DNA of 64,000 nt, from assembly GCA_030522415.1 (NCBI GenBank), contig CM060121.1, positions 21,870,642-21,934,641 on the forward strand. Direction: 5' to 3'. Positions 48,148 to 59,299 of the stretch are shown here, piece after piece (the stretch's first letter is position 1; each line of letters opens with the position of its first letter). Source of the stretch: Channallabes apus (lineage: Eukaryota > Chordata > Actinopteri > Siluriformes > Clariidae). The translations under genes and the position numbers were made by a program. The notes beneath the pieces were generated by a model. The model made no database searches. It worked only from the letters and a program-made list of their open reading frames with translations, and was not told the DNA's origin.

Positions 48148-49229
48148 ATGCTATTCTTCTTCACAGATTAGAAAATGTAGAAGGAATTAAGGCTACAGCC
48201 CTCTCCTGGCTCAGATCCTATTTGACCGATCGTTATCAGTATGTAGACTTAAATGGTGATTATTCTGCATGTTCTCTAGTGGAGTTTCGCGTTCCGCAGG
48301 GTTCAGTTTTAGGCCCACTGCTTTTTTCCCTTTACATGCTTCCTCTGGGCAACATAATCCGTAAGCATGGTATTAGTTTTCATTGTTATGCTGACGACAC
48401 ACAGCTATACGTCTCAGCAAAACCTGATGAGAAAAACCATCTTACTAAAGTTGAGCAATGTGCGCAGGACATAAGAAATTGGATGCTAATTAACTTCCTT
48501 CTGCTTAATCCGGATAAGACAGAAGTTCTAGTCATAGGACCGCATACAGCTAGAAGTAAAATCTTAGATCACACCGTAACTTTAGATGGCCTTTCTGTTC
48601 CATCAAGTGCAACAGTAAAAGACCTCGGCGTGATTATAGATTCCAGCCTTTCATTTGAAGCTCATGTAGATAATATCACCAGGATAGCATTCTTTCACCT
48701 CAGAAATATTGCCAAGATAAGAAATATATTGTCGCTAAACGATGCAGAAAAACTAGTTCATGCTTTTATCACTTCTAGGTTGGACTATTGTAATGCCTTA
48801 CTGTCTGGTTGTTCTGTTAGGTGCATAAACAAGCTTCAGCTAGTCCAGAATGCAGCAGCGAGAGTCCTCACTAGAACCAGAAGATATGAGCACATCACCC
48901 CTATCCTATCTTCACTACATTGGCTCCCTGTGAAATTTCGCATTAATTTTAAAATACTACTCTTGACATATAAAGCATTAAATGGTCTCGCGCCGCAGTA
49001 TCAGAGCGAACTGCTAGTGTCTTACGATCCGCCACGCCTACTTCGGTCAAAGGATGCAGGCTGCTTGTCAGTACCGCGTATTATGAAAACTATAGCTGGG
49101 GGCAGAACTTTTTCTTACAAAGGCCCAAAATTATGGAATAGTCTTCCAAATAGTGTTCGGGACTCAGACACAGTCTCAGTGTTTAAGTCTAGGCTAAAAA
49201 CCTATTTATTTAGCCAAACATTTTTATAA
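48102..49229 (+). pseudogene. L2 reverse transcriptase C-terminal part, long open frame
   Basis: 375 codons: LDLSAAFDTIDHAILLHRL (motif A), GDYSACSLVEFRVPQGSVLGP (motif B, split here as GDYSAC and RVPQGSVLGPLL), CYADDTQLY (motif C, catalytic Asp pair), LLNPDKTEVLV, LGVIIDSSLSFEAH, SRLDYCNALL, LQLVQNAAARVL and HWLPVKFRINFK. It ends RLKTYLFSQTFL, the usual C-terminus of fish L2 proteins. The piece itself is unbroken, but the ORF is broken upstream, so no working protein is expected. Confidence 0.9.
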
Positions 49230-50250
49230 ATAGATTTGTCTTAGGTAAAGGAGCAGATCTGGGGGACTCATGGACATAGAGTATTATGGTGAACAGGTAT
49301 GTTCAGATGCTGTCTTCCTCACTCTCATTTGATCACTCAGGTTTGTTGACGGTGAGATGATTGTTTGCTTTACATCTCAGGCAGCCCTCATGTTTGTGTT
49401 TCCTTCTGGCTCTCCCTTTTAGTTATGCTGTCATAGTTAGTCCTGCCGGAGTCCCTGCTTGCACTCTACAGTAAATATACATTCACATTATACATTATGT
49501 GAATGTGACCATACCTAACTGCCTCTCTTCTTCTTTCTCCCCCTCTTTCTCTTTCCTCTCTCCCCCTGTCTCCCCCTTTCACTCTTTCTCTCTCTCTCTC
49601 TCTGTCGAGCTACACATGTCATCCCTGAGCTGCCAGTGATCCAGACTCCCTCTGCCCTCCGGACCTGTCTGATCGATCCTGGTGCCCCGTTTCTGTTTGG
49701 AGATCTCGTCGCATGGATGCCCCGTGTGTCTCTTTGGGATGCGTCTGGTGTCTGGGGATGATTCTCTCTACTTAGAAGATGGTTCTGGCCTCAACTGGTG
49801 TTAGCAGCTGTTTCTCTGAGGACTTGACAATTCGATAGTTCAGGACTGGAACTTTCTACAAGTCTATCTGAGTCTCCAATAACTACCTGGACTCCATTTT
49901 AACATCAATTAACATCAACTATTACTGTATAGCTGACCTGCCTGCCACCTAACACACTGTATAAATGCAGATCATTTCCTGCTATCTGTTTCACCCAGAT
50001 GAGGATGGGTTCCCTGTTGAGTCTGGTTCTTCTCAACGTTTCTTCCTATTACCATCTCAGGGAGTTTTTCCTTGCCACTGTCGCCCTCGGCTTGCTCACC
50101 AGGGACTATCTGACCATTTTGATTCATACACATTCACATTCCATACAAACTTAAATAACTCTTTTGATTGTGTAAAGCTGTTTTGAGACAATGTCAATTG
50201 TTAAAAGCGCTATACAAATAAAATTGAATTGAATTGAATTGAATTGAATA
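49230..50250 (+). other. L2 3' untranslated region and tail
   Basis: About 1 kb after the L2 stop, with a CT-rich tract at about 49562-49605. It ends with GTAAAGCTGTTTTGAGACAA, GCGCTATACAAATAAA and a TTGAA repeat, the recognisable L2-type terminus. Confidence 0.85.
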
Positions 50251-51654
50251 AAACACAGTGGTCCAACACCTGCAGGTGACAAGCCAAACCGGATCATCAT
50301 CAGCTATGGAAACTTCACATGTGACTTTAATAAACTTGGATTCTGTGCCTCTAGACTCTGTATTGAGAAGACGGGACCATGATTCCCAAATTAAATGCAA
50401 ACTTTAGTTTCATCTGAAAAGTGTTGTTTGGACCACTGGCAACAGTCCAGTTACTTTTCTCTTAATCCCAGGTAAGACACTTCTGACACATCTGGTTCTG
50501 GGGTGGCTTTATACTACAGTAGGAATTCAACAGTTGTAGCCTGTTTCTTAAAGACGTCTGTGCATAGTGGCTCTTGATGGACTGACTCCAGTCTCACTCC
50601 ACTGGATTAGATGAATTTGAATTGTGTGTTTTTGTACTGTGGTTAATTCTGTTAATTTACCCATCATAATCATGTATGTTATAATTGTTCTGAATAATTA
50701 AGAATTTTTTTTTAGAAAATGTGTTATGGACTATAATGAACATATTTATCTAAATCATTTGTCGTGTGTATTGTACTGCAATAACATTATGTTCTAGCGT
50801 GCTCTTATACTGTATTTATTTATTGATCCATGTATATAACTGTAAAGGTATCAAAGAAACTACCTCTATGGTTGGTTAGGTACAGTAGCAGACTACCAAG
50901 CTAACTCACAGGCTCTAACTGGCCATTTTTATAGAACATCTGTACACCTGCTTATTAATGCAATATTTCCCACCATCAAGTTTTGTAGCAACAGGGCAAC
51001 ACAAAAAGCAAATTAGAAAACTATTAAGAATCTAGGCTATAGTTCATGTAGTTATATTCACTAATGACGTTATCCGTACTCAGGGTCACAGTGAGTCCAA
51101 ATTCACAGTGTAATTACCCACTTGTGTAGAATTTTCCATATGCTACAAATTGGTAATAATTTGAAATGTTGTGTTGCAGTGTGATGTCCATTAAAACATA
51201 GCTCTATGCAAAAAAAAGCATCAATGAAACTATATCACACTGAAAAACTATAAGACACTTTGACATTTTCATCTCACTGTATGCTTATCTTGTCTCTGAT
51301 CAAACCTAGTTACTTTTATCAGTCAGCCCTTTTCGTAAATGCATTACTTCCTTACCATGGGAAAGTGTGCTATTTCACATCGGGTGCTTGTGTATGTCCT
51401 CAATGTGCATTTATCATGCCCTTTGGAATACTTTGAATCAAAACACTCTTTGTGATTATGTCAGGCCCAGTCAGATGGGTTCAAGTACAGTACATCATTT
51501 ACATTTGTCAGTTTAATGTATACATTATAATTTATACAATAACAAGGGTGTTGGCTTATGTAATATATTCGTATCAAATGGAAAATGAAGAATCAAAGTT
51601 TAAATTCCATCACATTGCATCATTTATTTCAATTTAGTTGCTTACTCTATAATC
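50251..51654. other. Unassigned non-coding DNA
   Basis: No gene or repeat recognised. Confidence 0.4.
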
Positions 51655-51964
51655 TTTATACATCTATACCACTTTATCTTGTTTACAGGGTCACAGGAGA
51701 CCTGGCGGATATTCCGGGGGATTTAGGGCACAAGATGGTGCCAATCGATCACACTCACATGCTTATTCACACACTATGGGTAATTTCCGTCAAATTAGCC
51801 TAATATGCATGTCCCCAGACTGTGGGAGGAATTTGACTTAGTACTTAGAGGAAACCTATGAAGCGTGGGAAGAACATGCAAACTCCATGAACACAAACCA
51901 GAGGTGGGAATCGATCCTGGAGGTGCAAGGTGACAGTGTTAACCTAGTACTTATACACCACTGT
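51655..51964 (-). mobile_element. tRNA-derived SINE (abundant type), diverged
   Basis: It carries ATACCACTTTATCTTGTTTA, CAAATTAGCCTAATATGCAT, AACATGCAAACTCCATGAAC and GGAGGTGCAAGGTGACAGTG in the same order as the copy at 33781-34158. Confidence 0.85.
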
Positions 51965-52842
51965 ATAGGTATAAGTATTTGTTTAATTTGTTATTCTCTG
52001 CCAACGTCACTAAAAAGTGAGCCATGGTGAGATAATAAACTTATGATAAAGAATCCATTCATAGTACATAAAATATATTCATACCTTTTTATAACAATAA
52101 GCTCAAACGAACTCACACAAAAGCAGACTTGGATGAGACCTTAGGGCATCATTTAGAGCAGTGGTTCTCAAACTTTTTCTGTCATTCCCCACTTAAGGGG
52201 GTGAACGAATTTTCAAGCCCCACCTGTCAACAAAATAATAACGAAATCGGCCAAGTTTACTGTTCATTGAAATATCAATTCCTAAACCAATACGATCAAA
52301 CACCACCAAGTTAAAAAAAAAGATAAAATACACGTGCAATTGTTACAAGGCTTAGGTTGTCACTTATCATTGCATAATTGACCCCATGTTTATTAGCTGC
52401 TCAACAATCGTTTGTAGTTTTTTTTGCACTGGCCAATTCTGTATGTAACTTTGAAAGAAAGCTGGCAGAATACAGACAGCAGGAGAATCGCATGGTAACA
52501 TCTGAATCAGTGGACAGCAAAGCACAAATGGCTTCATTCAAAGACGTCCAGTGGTTTATTAACGTGACTGGAGTGTGTTGTCTCTAAGCGTCTTCCTAAT
52601 TTGTTGGGTCTCATGCGGTCTGCTGCCAGCAGTTTAAGACACAAAACACACACGAGCCTCTCCTCTGCCCCCACCATCCACACCATGAATCCAAGCTGAA
52701 GTTAGGCTTCATTAGTGGTGGGCGATATAACCAAAATCTTCTATCACGGTAGAAGCAATTTTCTAACTCAATAACGATATACATCACAATATAGCAATTT
52801 GTATCTGAAAATGTATAAATAATTTTGTAATAATAAAAATAA

Positions 52843-53495
52843 ACCTGGTTCGGGAACAGCACCATGCAGGACAGACGAGCTCTACAGAGGGTGGTGCGAT
52901 CAGCCGAGCGCATCATCCGCACTGAGCTCCCTGACCTGCACTCCATCTACAGCAAGCGGTGCTGGACTAAGGCCAGGAAGATCATGAAGGACCTCAGTCA
53001 CCCCAGTAATGGACTGTTCTCTTTGTTGCGGTCTGGGAAGAGATTCCGCTCCCTAAAGGCCAACACAGAGAGACTGAGGAGGAGCTTCTTCCCGCAGGCG
53101 ATAAGGTCTCTCAATCACACCTCCACACAGGACTAATAACATCTTTTAAGCTCACAACACTGACTGGACAATCATGGACACATTCATACACACTTGCACT
53201 AAATACTCACACATCTGGACAATTGCACATGTCACCTTTCATGCATATTTGCACAACCACTGACACTTTAATACCATATTTCTATATTTTTGCAATATTT
53301 TATTATGCCCTTATGCACAGTTAATTTTACAAATTTTACTAGTTAAAATTATTTCTTTAGTATTTCCTTTTTATTGATAATTTATTTTACGTACAAGATT
53401 TTATTTTCTTTTTTTTAAGGTCACGTATAAAAGCATTTCACTGCATATTATACTGTGTATGATTGTGTATGTGACTAATAAAATTTGAATTTGAA
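52843..53495 (+). mobile_element. LINE 3' fragment nested in the hAT
   Basis: The 273-bp coding end (see next entry) is followed by a 3' UTR with CACTTGCACTAAATACTCAC and ATTGCACATGTC, ending ACTAATAAAATTTGAATTTG. The TTTGAA tail type resembles that of L2/CR1-like LINEs. It is heavily 5'-truncated. Clear duplications are not visible. Confidence 0.75.
52864..53136 (+). pseudogene. C-terminus of a CR1/L2-like LINE protein
   Basis: The 90-residue frame contains LQRVVRSAERIIRTELPDL, IYSKRCWTKARKIMKD, HPSNGLFSLLRSGKRF and ERLRRSFFPQAIRSLN. I recognise this set as the conserved C-terminus of fish LINE ORF2 proteins, past the reverse transcriptase. The ATG is only part of the truncated copy, not a real start. 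Confidence 0.8.
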
Positions 53496-53557
53496 TTTAA
53501 AAATGAAACCACAAAGAAATTGTTTTACATAATTTCATTTTTTTTATGTAATTTTAT

Positions 53558-53842
53558 TTAAACTGTGAATTGCTGAGGTTTGCCGCATTTTTTTACTTTG
53601 GCCATATTCGATTTGTATTTCAGATGATAGAAAAGGTTTGACGTGTTTCCACCACTTGTTAAAACAGTGCACTTGCGTACCTTGCAAATCACGTTCATCT
53701 CATTCGTATCACTTTTCTTATACCCAAACCAATTCCACACCACAGACGAGGCAGCTTTTTTCTTTACAATCTCCTCGTCACATGTAAGCAAACTCACTGC
53801 TGCTGTATTCCATTGTCGAAGTGTATGTGAAGCCAAACACAT
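53558..53842 (-). pseudogene. BED zinc-finger remnant of a hAT transposase
   Basis: The minus-strand frame reads KKKAASSVVWNWFGYKKSD, then NVICKVRKC, then SGGNTSNLFYHLKYK, the signature of a BED finger that binds hAT transposon ends (W, FGY, CxxC, NTSNLxxHL). One canonical zinc-ligand Cys appears as Arg, and the last His is not where expected. The frame ends soon after, with no hAT dimerisation or catalytic region. It is probably the N-terminal relic of this element's own transposase. Confidence 0.75.
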
Positions 53843-53967
53843 CAAAAGTGGGACGAAACCGCGGCACCCGATTGAACCAAATATCTGCGCAAATACAGCG
53901 CAGCTCGACTATCTGGATAGCGCTGGTGATGATCTGGTTTATTTGCGCAGCCCGGTGGATCGCGCAG

Positions 53968-54190
53968 CGCCGCTCGAATCACAAACCTGCGCGACTCACT
54001 GTGTTTTTAAATAAAAACAATTCATTTAAAATGTCAGGACTGTTTAATATTGTTTCCGCCTTGCCATGCCTGGTTTGTACGTGCGCATCCCAGCGGGGTA
54101 AAATGTATTTTGATGGTCGGCGCGGTTTATTTCTGTCAGAGTCGCGCAACGCTGCCCAGTGGCTCGCGCAGGTTTGTGATTCGAGCAGCG
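53968..54190. repeat. Internal 26-bp inverted repeat in the hAT
   Basis: 53968-53993 and 54165-54190 are reverse complements with one mismatch. The shared core is GAATCACAAACCTGCGCG. The loop is about 171 bp. The surrounding 350 bp is markedly CpG-rich. Confidence 0.85.
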
Positions 54191-54434
54191 CAGCTCAAGT
54201 TTGTCCGACGTTAAACCGTTATTGTTCCACTATGGTTCCACTTTTTCTCCCGGCCCACAACTGATGTTATTTTAAATTTACTTGTATTAATGATCCATTT
54301 ATTTGTGTGTGATTGTTTAGTTTTGAGCGTACGTTCTTCATTATCAATAAAGAAAAGCATGACTTAGAATAGGTACTTTCCTGTTTTTCCTCCGGTTCAT
54401 TGCGCCCCACCTGTCATGTCTGTATTCCCCACTA

Positions 54435-54450
54435 GTGGGGCGCGCCCCAC
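54435..54450. repeat. Perfect 16-bp GC palindrome at the hAT end
   Basis: GTGGGGCGCGCCCCAC is self-complementary and directly abuts the right terminal inverted repeat. Confidence 0.9.
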
Positions 54451-54484
54451 AGTTTGAGAACCACTGATTTAGAGCAACGCCGCA

Positions 54485-54736
54485 GAAAGAGAACGAGAGA
54501 GCGCGAGCTAAATACGTTTTAAAACTTCAACTCCCATGATTCCACCTTCATACGTCATCAGCGTCGGTCGGAATTGGCGGGTCGCGAAATCTTTTGTCTG
54601 GCCGAGTAACGAATCTATTTCGTCAAAAACCTTTTCTTAAAAGCGTTTTAAACTCCCCGCGGTGCTTTTTGGAAAACAAATCTAATAAATTAGCACTCAT
54701 TTGGGGGTGTTGCGTCGTTATTTTAATCATCCAAAG
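54485..54736 (+). promoter_or_regulatory. CpG-rich TATA-less promoter and candidate first exon
   Basis: The sequence directly after the hAT becomes CpG-dense without a TATA box. It contains ACTTCAACTCCCATGATTCC (54524-54543), close to the ZNF143/THAP11 motif ACTACAATTCCCATAATGC. It also has TACGTCATC (54551-54559, CRE/ATF-like) and TTGGCGGG (54574-54581, E2F-like). It ends at AAAG|GTAGGT, a good splice donor (boundary 54736/54737), followed by a GCCATATTTT word (YY1-like). This looks like a housekeeping-type promoter with a non-coding first exon. The only short ATG frame inside (54538) is 36 codons long and probably not used as the main start. Confidence 0.55.
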
Positions 54737-57700
54737 GTAGGTCACGTTGTTTTGTCGCCATATTTTAACTAACGTTAGCTAACTGTTAGAATGAATCATG
54801 TTTTCTGCAGCATAAGCCTGCAAGGACTCAATATACATGTTTCAAGTGGTAACTAACTGCAAATGCAGTCACGTAAAGCAGGGTGTTGTAACTAGAACTG
54901 AATTATGTGCATGTTTCTGTAGTCCGTGTTTGTAGGCTGCAACAACATGGAGACCGAGGCGTGCTGCGCTCTCGCTTCTCTCAGAGCTGCTCGCTCGGGC
55001 CGCTTTATTATTTTCTGTGGGGTTGTGAGGACGTTACCGCAGATGAATTCAACCATGGCATTATGACGTTCGTCATTATTTCAAATGTTTAGCCGTACAT
55101 GGCTCTTATTGTATTGTCATTTAAATTGCCGTATCTATCTTGTAGAATTACAAGGAGTAGTTTAACCCAGCTCGGCTTAGATGGTTCAGCCCACTCCGCC
55201 TGGAGAAAGAAAGAAAAACGCCGCCTCTCCCGGTGACTTTGGATAACCCCAGGGACGCTTGTTTTGCTGTACAGGCCAAATATATGTGCCACGACCTGTT
55301 TCGCGTAGTATTCACGCTGCAGCAAAACGTTTTATTTTATTAAATTGCACAATGCAGCGAACATTTTACATGTTTCCCGTTCGGTTTTTTTTTTGTTTGT
55401 TTTTTTTTCGCGCGCAGGCGCACCGGAAGCGCGGTTTCCTGCTAGTAGAAAAGCTCAGGCAACGGCCACGCAGCACAATACAGCTGCTTCATGTTACTGA
55501 TACTTCAGCAGATATTCATGTTGTTCCCATTATTATTAGTAGAGTAATATAAGTTTTGTTGCTATTTATGCAAGATAATTTTTGGCTAGCATACAGTAAC
55601 GTGGGCAGTTTGGAGTTGTTTATATTTGATGGAGAGTTTAAGTGACTAGATTGCAAAATGTAGAAGTGACTAGATCACAACCATGTAGAATTCGTGCAAA
55701 AAAGAAAATCATAGTTAAACTAAAGCACAAGATCACTATTTAATAATTGTTTTTAATATTGCATTGTTTTATTGCAGTGTGTTTGATCATTGCAATGATG
55801 CAATAATACATCAAATGTACACGACATACTAAAGTCCCTATACATGGAGGAAATCAACACTTGTCACAGCTTGACAGTCACTTCAGGATGCTCTTTTGTC
55901 AAAAGCATTTTAATCTATCTGCAGAAAAAGGTACATATATAAATTAAGTATAAAAACGCATTAAAATATCTTTTTGCGAAATAAAAAAAAAGAAGTCTTA
56001 ATTTCCCCAATGCGCACAGACCTTTGGCACAACCTGTAAAATCAAATATTTATATCATCACTGTACACGTATGGCAATATTGTTTACTATACAAAAAAGA
56101 GTACAAATAATAGTATGTATTGTGTGTGCAACTGGAGCAATGAAGTAACATTTTAAGCAATAATAGTACTACAACTGCAAAAATGTAGAAATGGAGGCTT
56201 CATAAGGAACACAACAAAATACACAATTGCGTTTTTAATTTATAATACAGCTTAATTTTTCTAGTGGCTCTTCACTAGGTTTCCTTTTTTATTGGCTTTC
56301 TTTTCGTCAGGGGCTTGTTACCCATCAACTAACCAACAGTCTTCTAGCTAATGGTAATGATGTACTCTTTTCAACAGCCAGTTAACGAATACGATGTTCT
56401 TGGTTTTATATGATCAATGAGCAAATGCATGAATCATAGTTTCACAATCTGCATCAGTCAAGTGGCATCAAAAACTTTCATTTTCAACATAAGTACTCTA
56501 CAATATCGTTATTTCTTAAATCTTTGAAAAAGAATCTACATTATTTAGGGTAAATTGATCCTAAGAAAAGAGCTTTCTTTCTTTATCTGATGTATGAAGT
56601 CTACAGCATTAACATTTAGAGGTATATATGTTGAACTCCCATACAGTTTAGTAAAGTAATATGCAGTTTTTGACATGCAGCACAAGGTTGCATCTCTGCG
56701 CTTGAAATTATTTTAACTGTTGATGTCAGAAATATTACAAGGATTTCAAAAAACTTTTTTGTGCACGTAAGCAGGTAAAAGTGTGAAACCGCTCTTGAAG
56801 AGCTTTAACTCTGATTAGATGATAACAGTCTTCGGTTTATGTATATCAAACCTGGTCAGCAAAGTTCTTAGTAATGTCAGACACACACTGGGAAAATACT
56901 GCAGATGATTACTTTACCTAGCTGGCTAAAACTAGAGAAAATCGATCTTTGGGGCATGGCTCCCCTGCTTTGCATGCAATTTTGATGCAACCCTTTAGAT
57001 CGTTGTTAAAGATGGGTTTTGCAAGTGTATTTTCCCCTTGATAGTTGACCAAGCCATAAAAAGAATTATGGAAAGACAAACATACTTTAAATAAGTGGGG
57101 ACCAAGTAAAGGGCCTTTACAATTTATTAAATTTGAACAGGTTTTGTTTATTCAGGTGATTATTTATCTTCACTCTTTTTAAATGGTGAGTTGAACTTTT
57201 AAAAATATTGTTTTAATAACCAGCAGTAATGGCTATTAATATTTTGGAAGAATGATCTGTTTAAAAAGTTATTTCCTGGGAACAATTCTGAGCTAGGCAA
57301 TTTCCAGGGAAAATAGCATACTTCCTATCATACTTATTAAAACAAAGTTGTTTTTATTTTTTATTTTTATTTTTTTAAAGTAAGTTTAACACTGCATCTA
57401 TAACCTGTGGTTGTAGCTTAAAATTGTTATAAAGTCTTTGCAAATTGGGAAATAAGAAATAAACTTAATTGTTGTAGTTACTAATGGAATATATCCATGG
57501 TTCTGTTAGTCTGGATTAATTACTAGTGATGGTAGTCAGTAGCCATTCTATACTCAATCATTAGCTTGAATAATCGACTGATAATCACTTTAACTGCACA
57601 GTACAATGCTATTTTGATAGATTTCTGTTTTTTCAGAATCTGTTAGTCTGAAACCAATCAAAATTGTTGTGCATATAAGTCACTTATGTTACCATAATAG

Positions 57701-58416
57701 CCAAATTCCACAATCTTCATTTCTTGCTAAAAATGCATTTCAAAGTTTAGCTGAGACATATGAAGCTTCTGCAGTCATGCCGAACTAAATCAAGCTGGTA
57801 TCTTTTTAAGGTATGGTGTATTTACCTCAAATTTAATTATTTTCTTTCCTGGTTAGCCATACAGCTATACAGCTCGTTTTCAGGCCATATGGCAAGTTCT
57901 GATTAACCATACACAGTCAAGTTGCAAGCATGCGCATTTATTGACTTTGTTCACATTCAGGAGTTTTTAATGATTAAAATTGATTGCCTTCTTTCATAGT
58001 TGATTGTGTGCAATGCACACCAAATCAACTGATCATCGACTAAAATCTATGCTCATTTCATCAATATTAATTAGCATCACATCAACAGTAACATAAGCAG
58101 GATACATTCATCTTGTGCAATTAAAAGTGGTGTTGTTGCTTGTTGTGGGCTGTCTTAGCTAAAGTGTTTGAAAATTATTCACACTAAGTAGGATTAAACA
58201 CAACTGCATTTTTTAGTCACTGCATTTGCTGCAAAAATGCTAATAATAGGTATGTTGACCTGAGATTTGTCAAAACACATTTGTTACCCAAAACACACAT
58301 TTTAAACTTCTATCAGGTTAAAAGTGGGTTGTGGCATAACATTTGTAGAAAATATTTTAATTTCGAGCCTGTTACATCTGAAAAATTGTAGAGGCTCAAA
58401 CAGTCATTAGTAAGCT
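54737..58416 (+). other. Presumed first intron / non-coding DNA
   Basis: AT-rich DNA between the candidate first exon and the candidate exon at 59098. A second CpG-containing patch lies at about 54950-55450, with an ATG frame METEACCALASLRAA at about 54946; it has no recognisable domain. I see no further exon with confidence. Confidence 0.4.
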
Positions 58417-58600
58417 AATGGGTAGCTCAGTGGTTAAGGCATTGGACTATGGTTCGGAAGATCCCAGGTTCAAACCCCACAACCACCAAGTTGCCACTGT
58501 TGGGCCCTTGAGCAAGGCCCTTAACCCTCAACTGCTCAGATGTATAATGAGATAAAAATGTAAGTCGCTCTGGATAAGAACGTCTGCCAAATGCCTAAAT
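58417..58600 (+). mobile_element. tRNA-derived SINE, near-full copy
   Basis: GGGTAGCTCAGTGGTTAAGG head, GGTTCAAACCCC B-box and CTCTGGATAAGAACGTCTGC tail. GTAAGCT occurs at both edges (58410-58416, 58601-58607), a possible 7-bp duplication. It is about 97% identical by eye to the minus-strand copy at 30188-30378. Confidence 0.9.
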
Positions 58601-59097
58601 GTAAGCTGTGTAATTAATTATGCGGCCCCACTAAGGTGAAATTGTCCTCTTTGGTTAATTGAGTGAATATCACTACCTTCATAACCTTTTGAAGAAGAAA
58701 CCCATGTGACTGTAGACAGGATGCACTGTTTTCTGTCAAAAAGTATGTTTAAGACCTGCCTGAGTTAAATGTAACTAATATGAAAATGTGAAGTTGAAGA
58801 ATTGCAGATACTTACACAACACAACTGTTACGATGACATTGACTTATAATAAACACACACACGTGTTACTGTATCCCAAGCATTTTATCCAACATGTTTT
58901 TTAAAAAATTGTTTAGCTAAGAAACAATAACTAAAATGTTTTATTATTGTTGTTTTTATTGGTAGTAATAATGTTGTATATCCTTACAAATTATATTTTT
59001 CTGCCTTGTTCTTCTTTCCCTGATGTGACTTGATTTTATGACTCCCTTTGCCCCCCTGCCTCTTCCTCTCCCTAATCTGCCCTTTCACTCTGTTCAG

Positions 59098-59201
59098 CTC
59101 TTTTGACGTTGACAAGGAACCAGAAGGTTCCGCAGAATCTTCCTCGACGAGTATGAGCCAGCCAACAGACAACACTAGTGATGCTGCCCCTGTCACCTCA
59201 G
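59098..59201 (+). CDS. Candidate internal coding exon of an unidentified host gene
   Basis: 104 bp bounded by a strong acceptor (50-bp pyrimidine-rich tract, branch-like CCTAATC, then CACTCTGTTCAG) and a donor TCAG|GTATCG. One frame stays open through it: SFDVDKEPEGSAESSSTSMS then QPTDNTSDAAPVTS. It starts and ends with one base of a split codon (34 full codons). The Ser/Thr/acidic-rich peptide is typical of a disordered segment, and I cannot name the protein. Translation could also start at the internal ATG (MSQPTDNTS). It may be joined to the promoter at 54.5 kb. No adjoining exon is identified, so function is unknown. Confidence 0.5.
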
Positions 59202-59299
59202 GTATCGCACTTTCTATTATGTCACTGTCTGTATTCACTGTGCAATGCATATTATTAAAAACATGAATTGATGTATTAAGCCTCTTTCAGACATGCACT

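Larger units (their letters stand above)
41069..50250 (+). mobile_element. 5'-truncated L2-type LINE, split by an L1
   Basis: L2-type coding sequence runs from about 41069 to 41578, is interrupted by 5.7 kb of L1, and resumes at 47295. It continues through the reverse transcriptase to the 3' terminus 'tgttaaaagcgctatacaaa' and a (TTGAA)n tail at about 50221-50248. About 3.5 kb of L2 sequence remains; the 5' end is missing. The ORF carries stops, frameshifts and a 53-bp tandem duplication, so it was already decaying, or has decayed since, the L1 inserted. Confidence 0.9.
52159..54466 (-). mobile_element. hAT-type DNA transposon with 8-bp duplications
   Basis: Both ends read CAGTGGTTCTCAAACT (52159-52174 on plus, 54451-54466 on minus), a 16-bp perfect terminal inverted repeat of the Charlie-like hAT type. 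ATTTAGAG flanks both sides (52151-52158 and 54467-54474), a perfect 8-bp target-site duplication. Inside are a BED zinc-finger remnant on the minus strand and a LINE fragment. The hAT catalytic domain is absent, so it is non-autonomous. Confidence 0.93.

Noticed and set aside
53821..54264. 147-codon plus-strand frame in the hAT right arm
   Set aside because: CpG-rich non-coding terminus with inverted repeats; no domain, and it opposes the BED frame.
54946..55060. METEACCALASLRAA frame as the host gene's first coding exon
   Set aside because: No domain, no convincing splice sites around it; kept only as a remark in the intron entry.
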